Shown: piece after piece, positions 61,118 to 64,000 of the stretch | Position numbering within the stretch: the stretch's first letter is position 1 | How the letters are laid out: each line of letters opens with the position of its first letter | Assembly (NCBI RefSeq): GCF_024171695.1 | Contig: NZ_JAMTCF010000003.1 | Location: 295,548 to 359,547 of the forward strand | From: Actinosynnema pretiosum | Lineage (GTDB): Bacteria; Actinomycetota; Actinomycetes; Mycobacteriales; Pseudonocardiaceae | Direction of reading: 5' to 3' | DNA length: 64,000 nucleotides | The notes under the pieces: model-generated | Seen by the model: the letters and a program-made list of their open reading frames with translations, nothing else | Databases searched by the model: none | What the model was told of the DNA's origin: nothing | Program-made: the position numbers and the translations under genes

Positions 61118-62479
61118 GTGCCGCAGTACAAGCAGTTCCCGCTCCCGGACACGGCCGAGGGGCTGACCGACGCCGAGATCCTGACCTGGCACGTGCGGCC
61201 CGGCGACGCGGTGAAGGTCAACCAGGTCATCGTGGAGATCGAGACCGCGAAGGCGGCCGTCGAGCTGCCCTGCCCGTGGGACGGGGTGGTGACCGAGGTC
61301 CTCGTGCAGGTCGGGCAGACCGTCGACGTGGGCACGCCGATCATCACCATCGACGTCGACCCGAGCGGGGCGGCGCCCGCGCCGGTCCCGGCGGCCCCGG
61401 TCAACGGGGTGGCGGTCGAGGAGTCCGGCCGGGTGCCCACGCTGGTCGGGTACGGGCCGAAGTCCGGCGCGGCGAAGCGCCGCCCCCGCAAGGGGAGCCC
61501 GGCCGCAGCCGCTCCGGTCGCGCCTGCGGCTCCCGCTCCCGCGCCAGTGGCCGCACCCGCACCCGCGCCCGCTCCGGTCGCGGTCGCGGAACCCGTTGCG
61601 CCGCAAGGCGGTTACGTCCCGCTGGCCAAGCCGCCGGTGCGCAAGCTGGCCAAGGACCTCGGGGTCGACCTGCGCGCGCTGACCGGCTCCGGTCCCGGCG
61701 GCGTGATCACCCGCGAGGACGTCGAGGCGTCGCTGGCCGCGCCGGTCGCCGAACCCGCTCCGTCCACTGTGGACAGCGGAGCGCGCGAGCGGCGGGTGCC
61801 GATCAAGGGCGTCCGCAGGGCGACCGCGCAGGCGATGGTGGACAGCGCGTTCACCGCCCCGCACGTCACCGAGTTCCTGACCATCGACGTCACGCCGATG
61901 ATGGAGCTGCGGGCCAGGCTCAAGGACAGCCCGGAGTTCCGGGGCGTCAAGCTGACCCCGCTGGCGTTCGCGGCCAAGGCCGTGGTGCTCGCGGCGCGGC
62001 GGACCCCGGACGTGAACGCCGCCTGGGACGGTCCGGCGGGCGAGATCGTCTACAAGGACTACGTGCACCTGGGCATCGCCGCAGCCACCCCGCGCGGGCT
62101 GGTGGTGCCGAAGGTCCGCGACGCGGACCGGATGTCGCTGCGCGAGCTGGCCGTCGCGCTGGAGGAGCTGGCCACCACCGCGCGCGAGGGCAGGACCAAG
62201 CCCTCGGACATGGTCGGCGGCACGTTCACCATCACCAACGTCGGCGTCTTCGGCGTTGACACCGGCACGCCCATCCTCAACCCCGGCGAGTCGGGCATCC
62301 TCGCGCTCGGCGCGATCCGCGACATGCCGTGGGTGGTGGACGGCCAGGTGGTGCCGCGCAAGGTGTGCCAGCTGGCGCTGAGCTTCGACCACCGCGTGGT
62401 CGACGGCCAGCAGGGCTCGCAGTTCCTGGCGGACGTCGGCGCGCTCCTGGCCGACCCCGCCGTGGCGATCACGTACTGA
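61118..62479 (+). CDS. bkdC: 2-oxoacid dehydrogenase E2 (dihydrolipoyl acyltransferase)
   Basis: 453 residues. One lipoyl domain with the lipoylated lysine K45 (EIETAKAAVEL), an Ala/Pro-rich linker (about 128-160), a peripheral subunit-binding domain (PPVRKLAKDLGVDLRALTGS, GGVITREDV) and the acyltransferase domain ending LSFDHRVVDGQQG, whose His-Asp catalyse transfer to CoA. GTG start at 61118 after GAGGGGGA. Third and last gene of the operon; a dihydrolipoamide dehydrogenase must come from elsewhere. A canonical terminator follows. Confidence 0.95.
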   Translation: MPQYKQFPLPDTAEGLTDAEILTWHVRPGDAVKVNQVIVEIETAKAAVELPCPWDGVVTEVLVQVGQTVDVGTPIITIDVDPSGAAPAPVPAAPVNGVAVEESGRVPTLVGYGPKSGAAKRRPRKGSPAAAAPVAPAAPAPAPVAAPAPAPAPVAVAEPVAPQGGYVPLAKPPVRKLAKDLGVDLRALTGSGPGGVITREDVEASLAAPVAEPAPSTVDSGARERRVPIKGVRRATAQAMVDSAFTAPHVTEFLTIDVTPMMELRARLKDSPEFRGVKLTPLAFAAKAVVLAARRTPDVNAAWDGPAGEIVYKDYVHLGIAAATPRGLVVPKVRDADRMSLRELAVALEELATTAREGRTKPSDMVGGTFTITNVGVFGVDTGTPILNPGESGILALGAIRDMPWVVDGQVVPRKVCQLALSFDHRVVDGQQGSQFLADVGALLADPAVAITY

Positions 62480-62508
62480 GGTCACTCCGGCCGAGATCCC
62501 CAGAAGAG

Positions 62509-62543
62509 GCCGCGTCACCCCGCATCGGGTGACGCGGCTTTTT
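62509..62543 (+). terminator. Rho-independent terminator of the dehydrogenase operon
   Basis: GCCGCGTCACCC/GGGTGACGCGGC, 6-nt loop, followed by TTTTT: a textbook intrinsic terminator, and the only one in the window with a clear U-tract. Its T-run ends 5 bp before the merR -35 box. Confidence 0.93.
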
Positions 62544-62548
62544 CTGTC

Positions 62549-62579
62549 TTGACTCTCCCCTCACGGGAGATTGCAGGCT
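62549..62579 (+). promoter_or_regulatory. MerR-type promoter with 19-bp spacer
   Basis: -35 TTGACT (62549-62554), dyad TCTCCC-CTCAC-GGGAGA (62554-62570), -10 CAGGCT (62574-62579), 19-bp spacing typical of MerR-controlled promoters. The GTG at 62587 is about 7 bp after the -10 box and has no ribosome site, so the message is probably leaderless. Confidence 0.7.
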
Positions 62580-62586
62580 GTTCCCC

Positions 62587-63486
62587 GTGCGGTACTACTC
62601 GATCGGCGACCTGGCCCGGATGACCGGCATGACCGTCAAGGCCGTCCGGTTCTACTCGGACTCCGGACTGATCCCCGTCGCGGGGCGGACGTCCGGCGGG
62701 TTCCGGTGCTACGACGCCGACGGGTTGTCCCGCCTCAAGCTCCTGGGCACGCTGCGCGAACTCGGCTTCGACCTGCCGACCGCGCGGCGCGTGCTGGGGC
62801 GCGAGGTGTCCGTCGCCGAGGTGGCGCGGACGCACGCGGAGGCCATCGACGCGCAGCTGCGGGTGCTGCGGCTGCGCCGGTCCGTGCTGCGCGCGGTGGC
62901 GAGATCAGGGGAGGTGGAGATGGTGCACGAACTGGCGAAGCTGTCCGAGGAGGAGCGGCAGCGCGTCCTGGACGACTTCTTCGAGGAGGTCTTCGGGGGG
63001 CTCGACCTGGAGCCGGGCTTCGAGTCGATGATGCGCTCGGTCCGGATCGAGCTGCCGGACGACCCGTCGCCCGAGCAGGTGGAGGCCTGGATCGAGCTGG
63101 CGAACCTGGTGCGGGACGCGGACTTCCGCGCGTCGATCCGGCGGATGTCCGAGCGGCACCAGGAGATGCGCGCCGAGGGCGTGGACATGACCGGGGGCGA
63201 GCGGAACGCGGAGGCGTTCACGATCGCCGTGGCGCGGGCGCGCGAGGCGATCGACGCGGGCGTCGAGGCCGGGTCCGCCGAGTCCCGCGAGATCGTGCGG
63301 GAGATCTCCGCGCGGCTCGCCGAGGAGCTGGGGACCCTGGACGCCGAGGACCAGTGGGCCTGGCTCAGGGAGTTCGGCGACCCGAGGGCCGAGCACTACT
63401 GGGTGCTGATCGCGCGGATCAACGGCTGGCCGCCGGTCCCGTCCACCGCCGACGAGCGCCGCTGGCTGCTGGCGTCGATCGGCTGA
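62587..63486 (+). CDS. MerR family transcriptional regulator
   Basis: 299 residues. N-terminal MerR winged helix (YYSIGDLARMTGMTVKAVRF, GFRCYDADGLSRLKLLGTLR), a dimerisation coiled coil (EAIDAQLRVLRLRRSVLRAV) and a long C-terminal helical domain (about 115-299) probably for ligand binding. No metal-binding cysteines, so a drug or metabolite sensor rather than a metal sensor. The promoter at 62549-62579 indicates autoregulation. No transporter or enzyme target gene is adjacent in the window. Confidence 0.93.
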   Translation: MRYYSIGDLARMTGMTVKAVRFYSDSGLIPVAGRTSGGFRCYDADGLSRLKLLGTLRELGFDLPTARRVLGREVSVAEVARTHAEAIDAQLRVLRLRRSVLRAVARSGEVEMVHELAKLSEEERQRVLDDFFEEVFGGLDLEPGFESMMRSVRIELPDDPSPEQVEAWIELANLVRDADFRASIRRMSERHQEMRAEGVDMTGGERNAEAFTIAVARAREAIDAGVEAGSAESREIVREISARLAEELGTLDAEDQWAWLREFGDPRAEHYWVLIARINGWPPVPSTADERRWLLASIG

Positions 63487-63497
63487 CCTGTCGCAGA

Positions 63498-63529
63498 CCG
63501 TTCCTTCCCGGTGCACAGGGAAGGAACGG
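63498..63529. terminator. Terminator-like hairpin
   Basis: 12-bp perfect arms (CCGTTCCTTCCC and complement) around an 8-nt loop, 11 bp after the merR stop and before the converging TetR gene. A smaller CTCGCCC/GGGCGAG hairpin overlaps the TetR stop. Confidence 0.75.
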
Positions 63530-63615
63530 CCCTCGCGGCGCCAAGAGGAAAGACCAAGAGCGGAAGGCGGGGCTTCTCCCGTCCACCTCGAAAGGCTTGG
63601 GGTTTCTGACTCGCC

Positions 63616-64000
63616 CTATTCGGGCGAGCCAGGGTGCCAGACGCGCCCGTCGACCAGGTCCCCGAACCCCATCCACACCAGGTTCATCAACCGCGCCGCC
63701 ACGACCCCCGACGGCTCGTCGGGGTGGTCCAGCCACCAGTCGGCCAGCGACTCGCCCGCGCCTACCAGCGCGGCGGCCATGCTCTCGGCGTCCCGCTCGC
63801 CCGCGCCGGGCACCCCGGCCTCCTCGGCGGCCCGCGCCACCAGCTGCGCCACCAGGCCGATCGCCCGCCCGCGCAGCTCCGCCAGCTCCGCCGCGAACGG
63901 CCCGCCCTGCGAGCTGGCCTGGCGGTGCAGCACCAGCCAGCTCGCCCGGTGCTCGCCGACGAACCCGAAGAACGCCCGCAGTCCCGTCCACAGCTGGACG
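63616..64000 (-). CDS. TetR family regulator, C-terminal part only
   Basis: The frame enters from the right edge and covers about 128 residues, with no helix-turn-helix in view. The visible part (LRAFFGFVGEHRASWLVLHR, RAIGLVAQLVARAAEEAG, MAAALVGAGESLADWWLDH, LMNLVWMGFGDLVDG) has the helical pattern of TetR ligand domains, with the WW motif common to actinobacterial members. The 5' end is outside the window. Confidence 0.8.
   Translation of the reverse strand, partial: VQLWTGLRAFFGFVGEHRASWLVLHRQASSQGGPFAAELAELRGRAIGLVAQLVARAAEEAGVPGAGERDAESMAAALVGAGESLADWWLDHPDEPSGVVAARLMNLVWMGFGDLVDGRVWHPGSPE

Overview
The window is GC-rich chromosomal DNA from an actinobacterium. Frequent GTG starts, stop/start overlaps, mycothiol and type VII secretion genes, XRE/DUF397 pairs and PhoX proteins all point to Pseudonocardiaceae of the Actinosynnema/Saccharothrix kind; this is inference from gene content, not a database match. 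The left end (bifunctional penicillin-binding protein, DUF5318 protein, PadR regulator, inositol-1-phosphate synthase) keeps the gene order of the Mycobacterium tuberculosis Rv0046c-Rv0050 block. With trmB and pckG also present, this suggests a position fairly near oriC.

Layout: 1-5.8 kb, cell-wall and inositol genes and an SDR. 6-8.5 kb, a DUF3800-like protein, a HAD phosphatase and an MFS exporter behind a long palindromic operator. 8.6-12.9 kb, two tandem PhoX-type phosphatases. 13-18 kb, an SDR, an MtaD-like deaminase, an F420/PPOX protein and an ABC exporter. 18-22.3 kb, a stand-alone mycosin protease, trmB, a 32-residue membrane peptide and an orphan histidine kinase. 22.4-23.55 kb, a gene-free tract of several tandem repeat families. 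23.6-29.6 kb, an Hsp20 gene under RheA-like operators, a TetR/SDR pair and a two-component system. 29.7-33.5 kb, a coupled dynamin / GrpE-like / dynamin operon. 33.5-35.8 kb, a XRE-DUF397-deaminase-Imm1 toxin-immunity operon. 36-39.9 kb, a ROK kinase and a MctP transporter with its GntR regulator. 40-42.6 kb, secreted proteins. 42.6-43.0 kb, a dense cluster of DnaA boxes beside pckG. 45.6-51.6 kb, a calcium-binding-like repeat protein and an unrecognised cassette (degenerate cyclase, two-TM protein, a 371-residue protein and a beta-helix membrane protein). 51.6-54.1 kb, a polar amino-acid ABC importer. 54.3-64 kb, a GH63-like glycosidase, an M20 dipeptidase, a 2-oxoacid dehydrogenase operon, a MerR regulator and a partial TetR regulator.

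Most genes are ordinary core or accessory metabolism. The strongest leads for new biology are: (1) the XRE-DUF397-deaminase-Imm1 operon, whose DddA/SCP1.201-like toxin lacks one expected zinc cysteine; (2) the overlapping cassette at 46.4-49.3 kb, in which two different proteins end in the same short G-D-K-H-x-W tail; (3) the dynamin/GrpE-like/dynamin operon without an adjacent Hsp70; (4) a DnaA-box cluster away from dnaA/dnaN, which may titrate DnaA; (5) paired RheA-like operators over an hsp20 promoter.
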